From positions 1 to 64,000 of the forward strand of contig CAWAKK010000008.1 in assembly GCA_963782605.1 (NCBI GenBank): DNA of 64,000 bases, read 5' to 3'. Positions 47,135 to 55,741 of the stretch are shown piece after piece. This DNA is from JBDTSW01 sp963782605. GTDB taxonomy: Bacteria; Actinomycetota; Thermoleophilia; Solirubrobacterales; 70-9. Position numbers and translations under genes: made by a program. The notes below the pieces were generated by a model that made no database searches, was not told where the DNA came from, and saw only the letters and a program-made list of their open reading frames with translations. Positions within the stretch are counted from its first letter, which is position 1. Each line of letters starts with the position of its first letter.

Positions 47135-47902
47135 ATGGTGATCAGGGACGTAACCGAGGCCGAGTTCCAACAGGCCGTGATCGAGCGGTCGCGGGAGGTT
47201 CCCGTGGTCGTCGACTTCTGGGCCGAGTGGTGCGGTCCGTGTCGTCAACTCGGCCCCGCCATCGAGGCAGCCGTCACCAAGCGGGACGGCAAGCTCGATC
47301 TCGCCAAGGTCGACGTCGACTCCAACCAAGGCCTCGCCCAGGCGTTCGGGATTCGCGGGATCCCCGCGGTCAAGGCGTTTCGCGACGGCAAGGTCGCGAG
47401 CGAGTTCACCGGCGCCCTGCCGCCCCCGCGGATCGAGGAATTCCTGGACGCGCTCGTTCCCTCGGCTGCCGACGAGCTGGCCGTGGGCGACGACGAGGAC
47501 TCGCTTCGCCGCGCCCTGGAGGAAGACCCGCGCCACGCCGACGCCAGCCGCAAGCTCGGTCGCCTCCTCATCGCGCGAGGCGATGACGACGAAGCCACGG
47601 AACTCCTAGCTCGGCTCGAGGGCGATTTCGTGGCGAACGGTCTGCTGGCGCGCTTGCGCCTTGCCTCCGGGGAGGCGACGAACGGCGTTACCTCCTCGAC
47701 GCTCGAGCAGGCGTTCGCGGCGTGGGATGCGGGCGACCACGAAACGGCGCTCGAGACTCTTCAGGGCGCGATCACGTCCACCGATGACGCTGAGACGAGG
47801 GATCTCCTCCGTCAAGCCATGGTCGCGATCTTCACCGAGCTGGGACCCGCCGATCCGCTCGCGCGTGCCCATCGGCGCCGGCTGGCCGCCGCGCTCAGCT
47901 GA
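47135..47902 (+). CDS. Thioredoxin-TPR holdase-like protein (CnoX/YbbN type)
   Basis: 255 residues: a thioredoxin domain with an intact redox site (VVDFWAEWCGPCRQLGPAI) followed from about 115 by helical tetratricopeptide-like repeats (DDEDSLRRALEEDPRHADAS). E. coli CnoX has this architecture and protects proteins as a chaperone. Here the WCGPC site is complete, so true redox activity is likely as well. The CcdA gene starts 7 bases after its stop. Confidence 0.9.
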   Translation: MVIRDVTEAEFQQAVIERSREVPVVVDFWAEWCGPCRQLGPAIEAAVTKRDGKLDLAKVDVDSNQGLAQAFGIRGIPAVKAFRDGKVASEFTGALPPPRIEEFLDALVPSAADELAVGDDEDSLRRALEEDPRHADASRKLGRLLIARGDDDEATELLARLEGDFVANGLLARLRLASGEATNGVTSSTLEQAFAAWDAGDHETALETLQGAITSTDDAETRDLLRQAMVAIFTELGPADPLARAHRRRLAAALS

Positions 47903-47909
47903 GAGGCCA

Positions 47910-48644
47910 GTGCCCCCAGACCCCGCATCGGGAATCGGGGTGGTCGCCGCCTTCGGGGCAGGCCTCGCGTCCTTCCTCTCTCCCTGCGTGCTGCCACTCG
48001 TGCCCGGGTATCTGTCGGTGATCAGCGGCGTTGCGGTGAGCGATCTCGACGACGCCGGCTGGCGCCGGGTGCTGGTCCCGAGCCTGCTCTTCATCGCGTC
48101 GTTCTCGGCCTTCTTCATCCTGCTCGGGCTCACGGCCACGGCGCTCGGCTCGAGCCTGCAGGAGAACCGCGATCTGCTCACCGACATCGCCGGCGTGCTC
48201 ATCATCGTCATGGGCGCGCTCTTCGTCGCGAGCTACTTCATCCCGCGTCTAAACCGCGAGTGGCACTTCCAGGCGCTGATGAAGCGCGCCGGGACCGGTG
48301 GGCCGCTGGTGGCCGGCGCGGCCTTCGCGATCGCCTGGTCGCCCTGCATCGGGCTCACCCTCGGGCCGATCCTCTCGGCCGCGGCGCTGGCGGAGACTGA
48401 GGCCCGCGGCGCCTTCCTGCTCACCGTGTACTCGCTCGGGCTGGGCGTGCCGTTCCTGCTTTCGGCGATCGCGTTCTCGCGCATGGCGCAGGTCTTCGAG
48501 GTCGTAAAGCGCCACTACGCCCTGATCATCGCAATCGGCGGAGGCATCCTCATCATCATGGGAATTCTCATCCTCACGGGCGAGTTCTTCAAGCTGAACG
48601 TCGAGGCCCAGAAGCTCACCAATGAGCTCGGGCTGGACTTCTAG
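47910..48644 (+). CDS. ccdA: Cytochrome c biogenesis protein CcdA (thiol:disulfide transmembrane carrier)
   Basis: 244-residue membrane protein with six helices. The redox cysteines lie in SFLSPCVLPLVPG (helix 1) and AWSPCIGLTLGP (helix 4), the standard CcdA pair that moves electrons from cytoplasmic thioredoxin to outside thiols, for example for haem attachment. The thioredoxin-like gene just upstream is a natural donor, and a membrane cytochrome c at 28.8 kb is a possible user. GTG start. Confidence 0.93.
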   Translation: MPPDPASGIGVVAAFGAGLASFLSPCVLPLVPGYLSVISGVAVSDLDDAGWRRVLVPSLLFIASFSAFFILLGLTATALGSSLQENRDLLTDIAGVLIIVMGALFVASYFIPRLNREWHFQALMKRAGTGGPLVAGAAFAIAWSPCIGLTLGPILSAAALAETEARGAFLLTVYSLGLGVPFLLSAIAFSRMAQVFEVVKRHYALIIAIGGGILIIMGILILTGEFFKLNVEAQKLTNELGLDF

Positions 48645-48677
48645 GCGCAGAAAGCCACTGGGCTAGGCTCGCTGCCA

Positions 48678-49766
48678 GTGGACTCCCAGCAGATCCTCGC
48701 CTTTCGCCTGGCCCGCTCCGGACTTGATGAGCGCGGGGCGAGGACGCTCGCCGAGGCCGCGGCCTGCCCCGCCTCGGACTTCGCCCGCGACGCCGCGCTT
48801 CAGGCGCTTGCCGCGCGCAGTGAGGGAGTCACCCGCGAGGGCTACGACGATGCCGTCGACTCGGGGGAGCTCGTTTTAGCCCATGTCATTCGATCCGCCA
48901 TCCACGCCCTCGCACCCGACGACCACGCGGCGCTCGGCCGAGCCCTGATCTCGACCGACGACAAGGAGCTCACCGCTCAGCTTGGGACGAAATACCACCG
49001 CTCGGCGAAGGCGAGGACCTTCGCCCCCACCGAGGCGCTCGCCCAGGTTGCCGACGCGACGAGAGCGGCCCTTGCTCGGGGGCGCAAGCTCGGCAAGGAC
49101 GAGCTCCACGAGGAGCTGCGCCAGCGGGTCGACAAGAACCTGATGCCGTGGTGTCGCAGCTGCGGCAGCCATCACGTCGCCCCTGCCCTGTGGCGCTACG
49201 CGACCATTCAGGCCGGCGCCCGGCTTGACTCCTCTCGTAGCTATTTGCTCGCCAAGCCCGGCAGGGCGTCGGCGGCTGAGGCGGCGCGCATGTTCCTGAG
49301 CTTCTACGCCCCAGCGACGCCGACCGAGTTCGCGGAATGGGCCGGCATCAACCCCACCCAGGCAGGGCGCATCTGGGAGCGGGTCGAGGCGGATCTCGAC
49401 GAAGTCGCCGCCGGCAAGCAGAAGGGCTGGGCGCTGCGAGCGGATGCGGCAGCGCTCGATTCGCCACCCGAGGCCGCCGGGGTGCGACTGCTCCCACCGG
49501 GGGATCCGTATCTCCAGAAGGCGAACCGCGCGCTGCTCGCGCCCGAGGCCAATCTCAGAAAGCGCATGTTCCGCCCGGTGGCAAGCCCGGGGGCGGTGCT
49601 CAAGGACGGGCGTCTCGTGGGCCTGTGGCGTGCCAAGCGGAAGAAGGGCAAGATGGAGATCACGATCGAGAAGCTCGGGCGCTTCGCGCGGGCCGATGTG
49701 GAGGGCGAGGCGGCACTGATCGCCGAGCTTCGCGGCGCCTCCGAGCCGGCCCTCGTCTGGGAGTGA
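48678..49766 (+). CDS. Winged-helix DNA-binding protein, AlkZ-like (HTH_42) family
   Basis: 362-residue protein of the winged-helix family that includes DNA glycosylase AlkZ, which unhooks interstrand crosslinks. Segments: ILAFRLARSGLDERG, PWCRSCGSHHVAPALWRYATI and ARMFLSFYAPATPTEFAEWAG, then LLPPGDPYLQKANR. The QxQ-type catalytic motif of AlkZ is not evident, so a glycosylase role is uncertain. GTG start 33 bases after ccdA. Confidence 0.78.
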   Translation: MDSQQILAFRLARSGLDERGARTLAEAAACPASDFARDAALQALAARSEGVTREGYDDAVDSGELVLAHVIRSAIHALAPDDHAALGRALISTDDKELTAQLGTKYHRSAKARTFAPTEALAQVADATRAALARGRKLGKDELHEELRQRVDKNLMPWCRSCGSHHVAPALWRYATIQAGARLDSSRSYLLAKPGRASAAEAARMFLSFYAPATPTEFAEWAGINPTQAGRIWERVEADLDEVAAGKQKGWALRADAAALDSPPEAAGVRLLPPGDPYLQKANRALLAPEANLRKRMFRPVASPGAVLKDGRLVGLWRAKRKKGKMEITIEKLGRFARADVEGEAALIAELRGASEPALVWE

Positions 49767-49791
49767 TGAGAAGTCAGTGAGGCGCCCGGGG

Positions 49792-50079
49792 CTAGACGGG
49801 CGGCCTCTGCGGCTCCGGGACACCGATCTCGATCGGCTCTCCGATCGCTTCGACCTTCTCGAGCTCGGCGTCGTCGCCGTCCCGAGGGCAGATGATTCGA
49901 AACCGACCGGTCTCGAGGGCGGGATCAGCGGTAATCGGCAGTCCGCGGATCTCCTCCCAGCCGAGCCGCTCGAGCTCGAACGGGTTCATCCTGACCTCCG
50001 TCGCCGGGAATTGGCAGCTCGAGTTGTGCTGGTCGATCGCCTTGGAGATCGCCTCGAGGTTCTTCGCCTCGGAGCTCAT
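49792..50079 (-). CDS. Small conserved protein of unknown function
   Basis: 95 residues, acidic, no membrane helix, starting MSSEAKNLEAISKAIDQHNS and containing FRIICPRDGDDAELEKVEAI. Two cysteines. I do not recognise a domain. It is convergent with the winged-helix gene and divergent from the wax ester synthase gene, and coding character (third-position GC) supports it. Confidence 0.6.
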   Translation of the reverse strand: MSSEAKNLEAISKAIDQHNSSCQFPATEVRMNPFELERLGWEEIRGLPITADPALETGRFRIICPRDGDDAELEKVEAIGEPIEIGVPEPQRPPV

Positions 50080-50128
50080 GGGCGCGATTCTAGGCGTACG
50101 GGTCGCTTCTGAGACAATCGCGGCGGCG

Positions 50129-51571
50129 ATGAATCGCGACCGGCTCTCAGGCCTCGACTCGTCATTCCTTCATCTCGAGCGGGGTCCCGCCCACATGCAC
50201 GTCGCCTCAGTCTCGCTCTTCGAGGGCCAGGCGCCGGCGTACGAGGAGTTTCGCGGTCACGTCTCCTCCCGCCTTCATCTCGTCCCGCGCTTCCGACAGA
50301 AGCTGCGGTTCGTGCCCCTCCACCAGGGCCGGCCAAAGTGGATCGACGACCCGCGGTTCAACCTCTCCTACCACGTCCGGCATACGGCGCTGCCTGCCCC
50401 CGGTTCCGACGAGCAGCTGCGCAACCTCGCCGCTCGCATCTTCTCTCAACGCCTCGACCGGTCGAAGCCGGTCTGGGAGCTCTGGCTGGTAGAGGGACTC
50501 GAGAACGGGCGCTTCGCCGTGATCGGCAAGACACATCACGCCTTGGTCGACGGCGTCTCGGGAGTCGACATCACGACCGTCCTCTACGACACCGAGCCTG
50601 AGCCAGGCGAGGTCCCTCCTCCTGAGCCCTGGACGCCCCGACCTGAGCCAACCGACGCCGAGGTCTTGACCGAGGCGCTGGTTGAGCGAGCGACGACGCC
50701 GGCGGAGCTGGTTCGCGGTGGACGGGCCCTGTTTCGCGCACCGAGACGTGCGGTCCGGGGCGCCGTCGATGCGCTGGCGGCCGCTGGAGCCTTCGCCAGG
50801 ACCGGCCTCGCGGCACCCCACTCGCCGTTCAACGTCCCGATCGGCCCGTATCGCCGCTTCGCCTGGGTGCGAGCCGACCTCGACCGCGTAAAGGCGATCA
50901 AGAACGAGCTCGGCGGCACCGTGAACGACGTCGTCCTCGCGGTCGTGACCGGGGCGCTCGGGAGCTACCTGCGCCAGCGCGGGCACTCCACACAGGGTTT
51001 GGAGCTGCGGGCGCTCGTGCCGATCAGCGTGCGGACGGCCGATGAGCATGGGGCGCTCGGCAATCGCGTTTCATCGTTCATGGCCCCGCTTCCGGTCTTC
51101 GAGGAGGATCCGGTCGAGCGGTTGCGGCTCGTGAGCCACGCGATGGGCGACCTGAAGGGCTCGAAGCAGGCCGTCGGAGCGACCGTGATGACCGAGCTCT
51201 CGGACTTCGCCCCGCCCACCATCGCGGGGCAGGCGGCGCGGCTCCAGCCCGCGCAGCGCTTCTTCAACGTCGTGGTCACGAACGTTCCCGGCCCTCAGTT
51301 CTCCCTCTATCTGATGGGGCGACGCCTGGAGGCGGTGATCCCGATGGTCCCGCTCGCGCGCCGGCAGGCGATCTGCTTCGGGGTCATGAGCTACGACGGC
51401 CAGGTGAACTTCGGGCTGACCGCCGACTACGACGAGATGCGGGACCTCGACGCGCTCGCGGACGATCTCTACGGCTCGATCGCGGAGCTCGAAGCGGCCG
51501 CCGGCCTCGATGCGCCGGGTGCGGATAGCACCACGGCTCGCGGCCTCTCCCCCACCTATCCCCCTGGATAG
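50129..51571 (+). CDS. Wax ester synthase/diacylglycerol acyltransferase (WS/DGAT)
   Basis: Makes storage triacylglycerol or wax ester from acyl-CoA. The 480-residue protein has the catalytic HHxxxDG motif in GKTHHALVDGVSG, the N-terminal LSGLDSSFLHLE, PVWELWLVEGL and the C-terminal NVVVTNVPGPQFSLYLMG. All family hallmarks are in place. ATG at 50129; the gene stands alone on this strand. Confidence 0.94.
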   Translation: MNRDRLSGLDSSFLHLERGPAHMHVASVSLFEGQAPAYEEFRGHVSSRLHLVPRFRQKLRFVPLHQGRPKWIDDPRFNLSYHVRHTALPAPGSDEQLRNLAARIFSQRLDRSKPVWELWLVEGLENGRFAVIGKTHHALVDGVSGVDITTVLYDTEPEPGEVPPPEPWTPRPEPTDAEVLTEALVERATTPAELVRGGRALFRAPRRAVRGAVDALAAAGAFARTGLAAPHSPFNVPIGPYRRFAWVRADLDRVKAIKNELGGTVNDVVLAVVTGALGSYLRQRGHSTQGLELRALVPISVRTADEHGALGNRVSSFMAPLPVFEEDPVERLRLVSHAMGDLKGSKQAVGATVMTELSDFAPPTIAGQAARLQPAQRFFNVVVTNVPGPQFSLYLMGRRLEAVIPMVPLARRQAICFGVMSYDGQVNFGLTADYDEMRDLDALADDLYGSIAELEAAAGLDAPGADSTTARGLSPTYPPG

Positions 51572-51694
51572 CGACCCCGCTCGGATCCTGTACGCGCGGA
51601 TAAGGCGCAGGTGCTCACGCGCTCAGAGAATGGGTCGCGCGTGAGCCGAACGCTCGCGCCTGGCGCCACCAGAAAAATCGAACGGGGGAGGACC

Positions 51695-52048
51695 GTGAAG
51701 CTCGTGATCGGGATCGTCCGGCCGGAGAAGGCCAACGACGTCTTGGAGGCCCTATATCGCGCCGAGGTTCGCGGCGTCTCGATGAGCCGTGTCCAGGGCC
51801 ACGGAGGCGAGCTCGACCGCGTCGAGACCTACCGCGGGACCACCGTGCAGATGGGTCTCTCGGAGAAGGTCCGGTTCGAGATCGCGGTCTCGGATGACTT
51901 CGTGGATCCGACGATCGATGCCCTCACCGCTGGAGGGCGAACCGGCGAGGTCGGCGACGGCAAGGTCTTCGTCATGCCGCTCGAGCGCGCGGTCCGAATC
52001 CGCACCGGCGAGACCGACCAAAGCGCCGTCACCCCGGTGGGCTCATGA
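51695..52048 (+). CDS. P-II family nitrogen regulator with atypical T-loop
   Basis: 117-residue PII protein: MKLVIGIVRPEKANDVLEAL, GDGKVFVMPLERAVRIRTGE (signature II region). The T-loop reads VETYRGTTVQMGLSEK: Tyr46 is kept but the modifiable Tyr51 position is Val and the GFGRQ element is changed to GHGGE. It should still bind ATP/ADP through the conserved C-terminal part but cannot be uridylylated or adenylylated at Tyr51. GTG start with a strong site (gggggagg); its stop overlaps the amt start (atga). Confidence 0.9.
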   Translation: MKLVIGIVRPEKANDVLEALYRAEVRGVSMSRVQGHGGELDRVETYRGTTVQMGLSEKVRFEIAVSDDFVDPTIDALTAGGRTGEVGDGKVFVMPLERAVRIRTGETDQSAVTPVGS

Positions 52049-53355
52049 CCGAGCTCGCGAGCCTCGTGCCGGTCGGCAAGGTTGACTCGGGCGATACCGC
52101 CTGGCTTCTGATCGCGACCGCGCTGGTCGTGCTGATGACGCCGGCGCTCGGCCTGTTCTACGCCGGTCTGGTGCGCTCGAAGAACACGCTGAATACGTTC
52201 ATGATGTCGATCGCCGCGCTTGCGGTGGCCGCGATCTCGTGGGCGCTCGTCGGCTACTCGCTGGCGTTCGGGGAGGGCAACGGGTTTATCGGCGACTTCA
52301 ACTATGCCCTCATGAATGGAATCGGCTTCCAGCCTCTGGAGGGGATGACAATCCCGCACCTGGTCTTCTTCGCCTTCCAGGGCAGCTTCTGCATCATCAC
52401 GGCCGCGCTGGTCTCCGGCGCCGTCGTCGAACGGATTCGCTTCGTCCCGTACCTCATCTTCATCGCGCTGTGGACGGTGCTCGTCTACCCGGTGATGGCG
52501 CACTGGGTCTTCGGCGGCGGCTTCCTGCAGGAGGGCGGCACGCTCGACTTCGCCGGCGGCGTGCCCGTCGAGATGGGGTCGGGCTTCTCGGCGCTGGCGG
52601 CAGCGCTCGTCGTCGGCGCTCGCAAGGACTATGGCCGCCTGGCGCTCCTCCCCCACAACGCCGTCTACGTGCTGCTGGGCGCCGGCCTCCTCTGGTTCGG
52701 CTGGTTCGGCTTCAACGGTGGCAGCGGCGTTTCGACCGGGAACTCGAGCGTGCTCGCCTTCACCAACACGTTGCTCACCCCTGCCTGCTGTCTGGTCACG
52801 TGGTTCGTGCTCGATCTCGTGCGCGGCAGGCAGGTGACCGCGATCGGGGCGGCCACCGCGATCATCGTTGGCTGTGTGGGCATCACCCCCGCCGGGGGGT
52901 TCGTGAGCCCGGGCTGGGCGATGGTCCTGGGGGTGGTGGCTGCGCTGCCGAGCTACGCCATCATCGTCCTGCGCCCGCGGACGCGCGTCGACGAGACCCT
53001 GGACGTCCTGGCTGCCCACGGAATCGCTGGCTTTACGGGCATCCTCTTCATCGGGTTCGTCGCCCAGTTCGACTGGAACGGGGTCTCCGATGGCCTGCTC
53101 TACGGCGGCGCCAGCCTGCTGGGAGACCAGGCGCTGGCGGCCATCATCGCTCCGATTTACGCGTTCGGCGCGACGTTCCTGCTCCTGCGCGGCATCGCGC
53201 TCGTCATGCCGCTGCGGGCGGCGGAGCGCGACGAGGCCGTCGGAATGGACGTGGTCGAACACGGCGAGGAGGCCTATGTCACCGGCGAGGGGGCGATTCT
53301 GGTGGCCCCGGAGACGGCCGGTGAGGCGCGTGTGCCGGTCGCCGACGCTGCATAG
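52045..53355 (+). CDS. amt: Ammonium transporter (Amt/Mep), Glu in place of the first pore histidine
   Basis: 436-residue membrane channel with 11 helices: TPALGLFYAGLVRSKNTLN, FAFQGSFCIITAALVSGAVVERI, GWFGFNGGSG and LAAHGIAGFTGILF. The second twin histidine is present (AAHGIAG), but the first lies in DFAGGVPVEMGSGF, where bacterial AmtB has His and this has Glu, as in fungal Mep1/Mep3. Cotranscribed with the PII gene by a four-base overlap, the classic GlnK-Amt regulatory pair. The acidic C-terminal tail is about 45 residues. Confidence 0.95.
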   Translation: MTELASLVPVGKVDSGDTAWLLIATALVVLMTPALGLFYAGLVRSKNTLNTFMMSIAALAVAAISWALVGYSLAFGEGNGFIGDFNYALMNGIGFQPLEGMTIPHLVFFAFQGSFCIITAALVSGAVVERIRFVPYLIFIALWTVLVYPVMAHWVFGGGFLQEGGTLDFAGGVPVEMGSGFSALAAALVVGARKDYGRLALLPHNAVYVLLGAGLLWFGWFGFNGGSGVSTGNSSVLAFTNTLLTPACCLVTWFVLDLVRGRQVTAIGAATAIIVGCVGITPAGGFVSPGWAMVLGVVAALPSYAIIVLRPRTRVDETLDVLAAHGIAGFTGILFIGFVAQFDWNGVSDGLLYGGASLLGDQALAAIIAPIYAFGATFLLLRGIALVMPLRAAERDEAVGMDVVEHGEEAYVTGEGAILVAPETAGEARVPVADAA

Positions 53356-53391
53356 GTTCTCCGACCACCTCGGCGAGTACGTTCTTCCCCC

Positions 53392-54066
53392 TTGAGGGTT
53401 CGCGATGAGCTGACGATCCACGAGCACGGCTACGGGCCGTTGCTCGCCCTCATTCTCGTCTCGCTTTCCTTCCAGATGGCGGCTCCGGAGGGCGATCTGA
53501 GCCATCTGATCATCGTCGCCCTGCAGGGAACCACCTTCCTGGCCGCGCTCTGGACCTCGCAGGTGCGAAACCGCTTTCTTCGCCTCGCCAGCGTCCTTGT
53601 GGTCCTCGCGACCGCTGCCGCAACGATCGCCCTCGCGTTCAGCGGAGACGTCGACGGCGGCACCGCGCGCATCCTGAGCTTCTCGTTTGCGGTTCTGGCC
53701 CCGCTGGCGATCATGCACGGTGTCGCTCGCCACTTCCGTGAGGCGGGCCGAGTCACCATGCAGACGATGTTCGGCGTGCTCTGCATCTACCTCATGCTCG
53801 GGTCGCTCTTCGCGTTCGCGTTCGGGATCATCGACCACGTCGAATCAGCTCCGTTCTTCGCGCAGATCGGCGGTGAGGCGAACACGTCCGACTACCTCTA
53901 CTTTTCGTTCTCGACGATGACGACGACCGGCTACGGCGACCTCACCGCGGCCACTGACCTCGGCCGCTCGCTCGCGATCACCGAGCAGCTCATCGGCCAG
54001 ATCTACCTCGTTACCGTGGTCGCGGTAATCGTCGGAAACCTGGGTCGGCGGCGAGCGATGGGGTGA
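53392..54066 (+). CDS. Potassium channel-like ion channel protein
   Basis: 224 residues with several N-terminal helices and a single pore loop carrying the K+ filter TTTGYGDLT, between helices FGVLCIYLMLGSLFAFAFGI and LVTVVAVIVGNLG. The architecture fits a two-TM pore (Ion_trans_2) with an extra N-terminal membrane part. No cytoplasmic regulatory domain. TTG start; the GNAT gene overlaps its end by four bases. Confidence 0.85.
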   Translation: MRVRDELTIHEHGYGPLLALILVSLSFQMAAPEGDLSHLIIVALQGTTFLAALWTSQVRNRFLRLASVLVVLATAAATIALAFSGDVDGGTARILSFSFAVLAPLAIMHGVARHFREAGRVTMQTMFGVLCIYLMLGSLFAFAFGIIDHVESAPFFAQIGGEANTSDYLYFSFSTMTTTGYGDLTAATDLGRSLAITEQLIGQIYLVTVVAVIVGNLGRRRAMG

Positions 54067-54572
54067 CCGGCCCGGCCTTCAAGATCCGGGCCGCTCGCTG
54101 GGACGACGCAAAGCGCATCGCCCTGATTCACGCACAGGGGATCGAGGAGCGCGTCGCGACGTTCGAAACACACCACCCAAGCCAGGCGAGCGTCGAGGAG
54201 CTGATCGCGGCCGGCGGCATCCTGATCGTCGCCGAGCGCGAGGACGAGGTCGTGGGATTCGCCAAGCTCGGGCCCTATTCGGATCAGGCTCCCTACTACT
54301 CGGGCGTCGGGGAGCTCACCTTCTACGTCGCGCATGACGCGCGTCGGCAGGGCATCGGAGCGGCGCTGGTTGACGGCCTCGCGCAGGAGGCCGAGCGCCG
54401 CGGGTACTGGAAGCTCGTCGGCAAGGTATTCGCTTCGAACGAGCCGAGCCTCCGGCTGCTGCACGAGCACGGGTGGCGAGAGGTCGGGCGGCACCTAAGA
54501 CATGGGAGGCTGGACGGCGAGTGGAAGGACGTGATCCTGCTGGAGCGGTCCCTGACGCCGACCGACGCCTGA
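54063..54572 (+). CDS. GNAT acetyltransferase, phosphinothricin/arsinothricin N-acetyltransferase-like
   Basis: 169 residues with the acetyl-CoA loop in ARRQGIGAALVDGL and the family pattern IRAARWDDAKRIALIHAQGIEER, SGVGELTFYVAHDA and HEHGWREVGRHLRHGRLDGEW-KD. These closely match the PAT/ArsN1 group, which acetylates glutamate-like phosphinic or arsinic antibiotics, though many members have unknown substrates. GTG start overlapping the channel stop. Confidence 0.85.
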   Translation: MTGPAFKIRAARWDDAKRIALIHAQGIEERVATFETHHPSQASVEELIAAGGILIVAEREDEVVGFAKLGPYSDQAPYYSGVGELTFYVAHDARRQGIGAALVDGLAQEAERRGYWKLVGKVFASNEPSLRLLHEHGWREVGRHLRHGRLDGEWKDVILLERSLTPTDA

Positions 54573-54601
54573 GACGCGAGCGCCGCGAGCGGGCGCGCGC
54601 C

Positions 54602-55741
54602 GTGCGACGGAGACGGCTGGGGGCACTGCTGGCCGTCGCGCTGGCGGCCACGCTCTTGGGGGCGGTCCTCGGTGCCGGTAGCGACGACGGGTCGGATGCC
54701 GAGGGGGTGTCGGTTCCCTCGCAGTGTGAGGGCGACAGCGCGGCGGACCTCAGGGAGCTGGCCGCCCAGCGCATCGTGGTGCGAACGGACGGCACACCCG
54801 ACAAGGATCTTCTTAAACGCGCGCAACGGGGGGAGATCGCCGGGGTGATCGTCTTCCCCGATGAGGGCGGCTCCGAGGCTGAGATCCGCCGCGGCCTGCG
54901 CGGCCTCCAGGCGGCCTCAGCCGAGGGTGAGCATCCGCCGCTGATAGTCGCGACCGATCAGGAGGGGGGCTTCGTAAAGCGCTTTGCAGAGGCTCCCCCA
55001 CTCCGCTCCCCCGCCGAGCTGGGACTCGAGCCCGACTCCGACGCGGCCCGCCTCGAGGGTCGCGCCACCGGCACCTTCCTTTCCGGGCTCGGCATCAACA
55101 CGAATCTGGCCCCGGTGCTCGACGTGCCTCTCGCCTCCGGGTCCGTGATCTCGGACCGCACCTTCGGAGAGTCGGTGAACGTGGTCACGGATTTGGGCCT
55201 CGCGTTCGCCGACGGACTCTCCAAGGAGGGCGTGAACGCCACGGCCAAGCACTTCCCGGGCCTGGGGCGCTCCACCCTCAACACCGACTTCTCCCCCAGC
55301 GCCATCGGAGCGTCGCGACGCGAGCTGGCCGAGGACCTGCGCCCGTTCGAGGCAGCGATCGCTCAGGACATTCCCCTGATCATGATCTCGATCGCGTCGT
55401 ATCCACAGCTGGGCGCCAAGGACCCTGCGGCCCTCGAGCGCTCCATCTCCACCCGCCTCCTCCGAACGCAGTTGGGGTTCGAGGGCGTCTCGATCAGCGA
55501 CGATCTTGGCGCTGAGGCCGTTGCGGCCTCCCACAGTGAGCAGGAGGCGGCAGAGCGGGCCGTCGCGGCCGGAACTGACCTGCTGCTGTTCGCGGGCAGC
55601 GCCGCCCCGGAGGTTCTCCGAAGCCTGCAGCGCTCGCTCGCCCGTGGGGCGCTCGATGTGGAGGCCGCCGCCGAGTCCTGCGTGCGCGTCGTCGAGTTGC
55701 GCGAAGCCCTGCCGGGTCCGCCTACCGCGGAAGCAGCTTGA
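54602..55741 (+). CDS. Glycoside hydrolase family 3 protein, beta-N-acetylhexosaminidase (NagZ) like
   Basis: Exported or anchored GH3 of about 379 residues that probably cleaves GlcNAc from wall fragments. An N-terminal anchor (LGALLAVALAATLLGAVLGAG) is followed by LIVATDQEGGFVKRF, NTNLAPVLDVPL, SDRTFGE, the KHFPGLG loop with its acid/base His and the nucleophile Asp in GVSISDDLGAEAV. The GTG at 54602 gives a sensible signal anchor; an earlier in-frame start would overlap the GNAT gene by 100 bases. It converges with the protease gene, overlapping by 20 bases. Confidence 0.88.
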   Translation: MRRRRLGALLAVALAATLLGAVLGAGSDDGSDAEGVSVPSQCEGDSAADLRELAAQRIVVRTDGTPDKDLLKRAQRGEIAGVIVFPDEGGSEAEIRRGLRGLQAASAEGEHPPLIVATDQEGGFVKRFAEAPPLRSPAELGLEPDSDAARLEGRATGTFLSGLGINTNLAPVLDVPLASGSVISDRTFGESVNVVTDLGLAFADGLSKEGVNATAKHFPGLGRSTLNTDFSPSAIGASRRELAEDLRPFEAAIAQDIPLIMISIASYPQLGAKDPAALERSISTRLLRTQLGFEGVSISDDLGAEAVAASHSEQEAAERAVAAGTDLLLFAGSAAPEVLRSLQRSLARGALDVEAAAESCVRVVELREALPGPPTAEAA

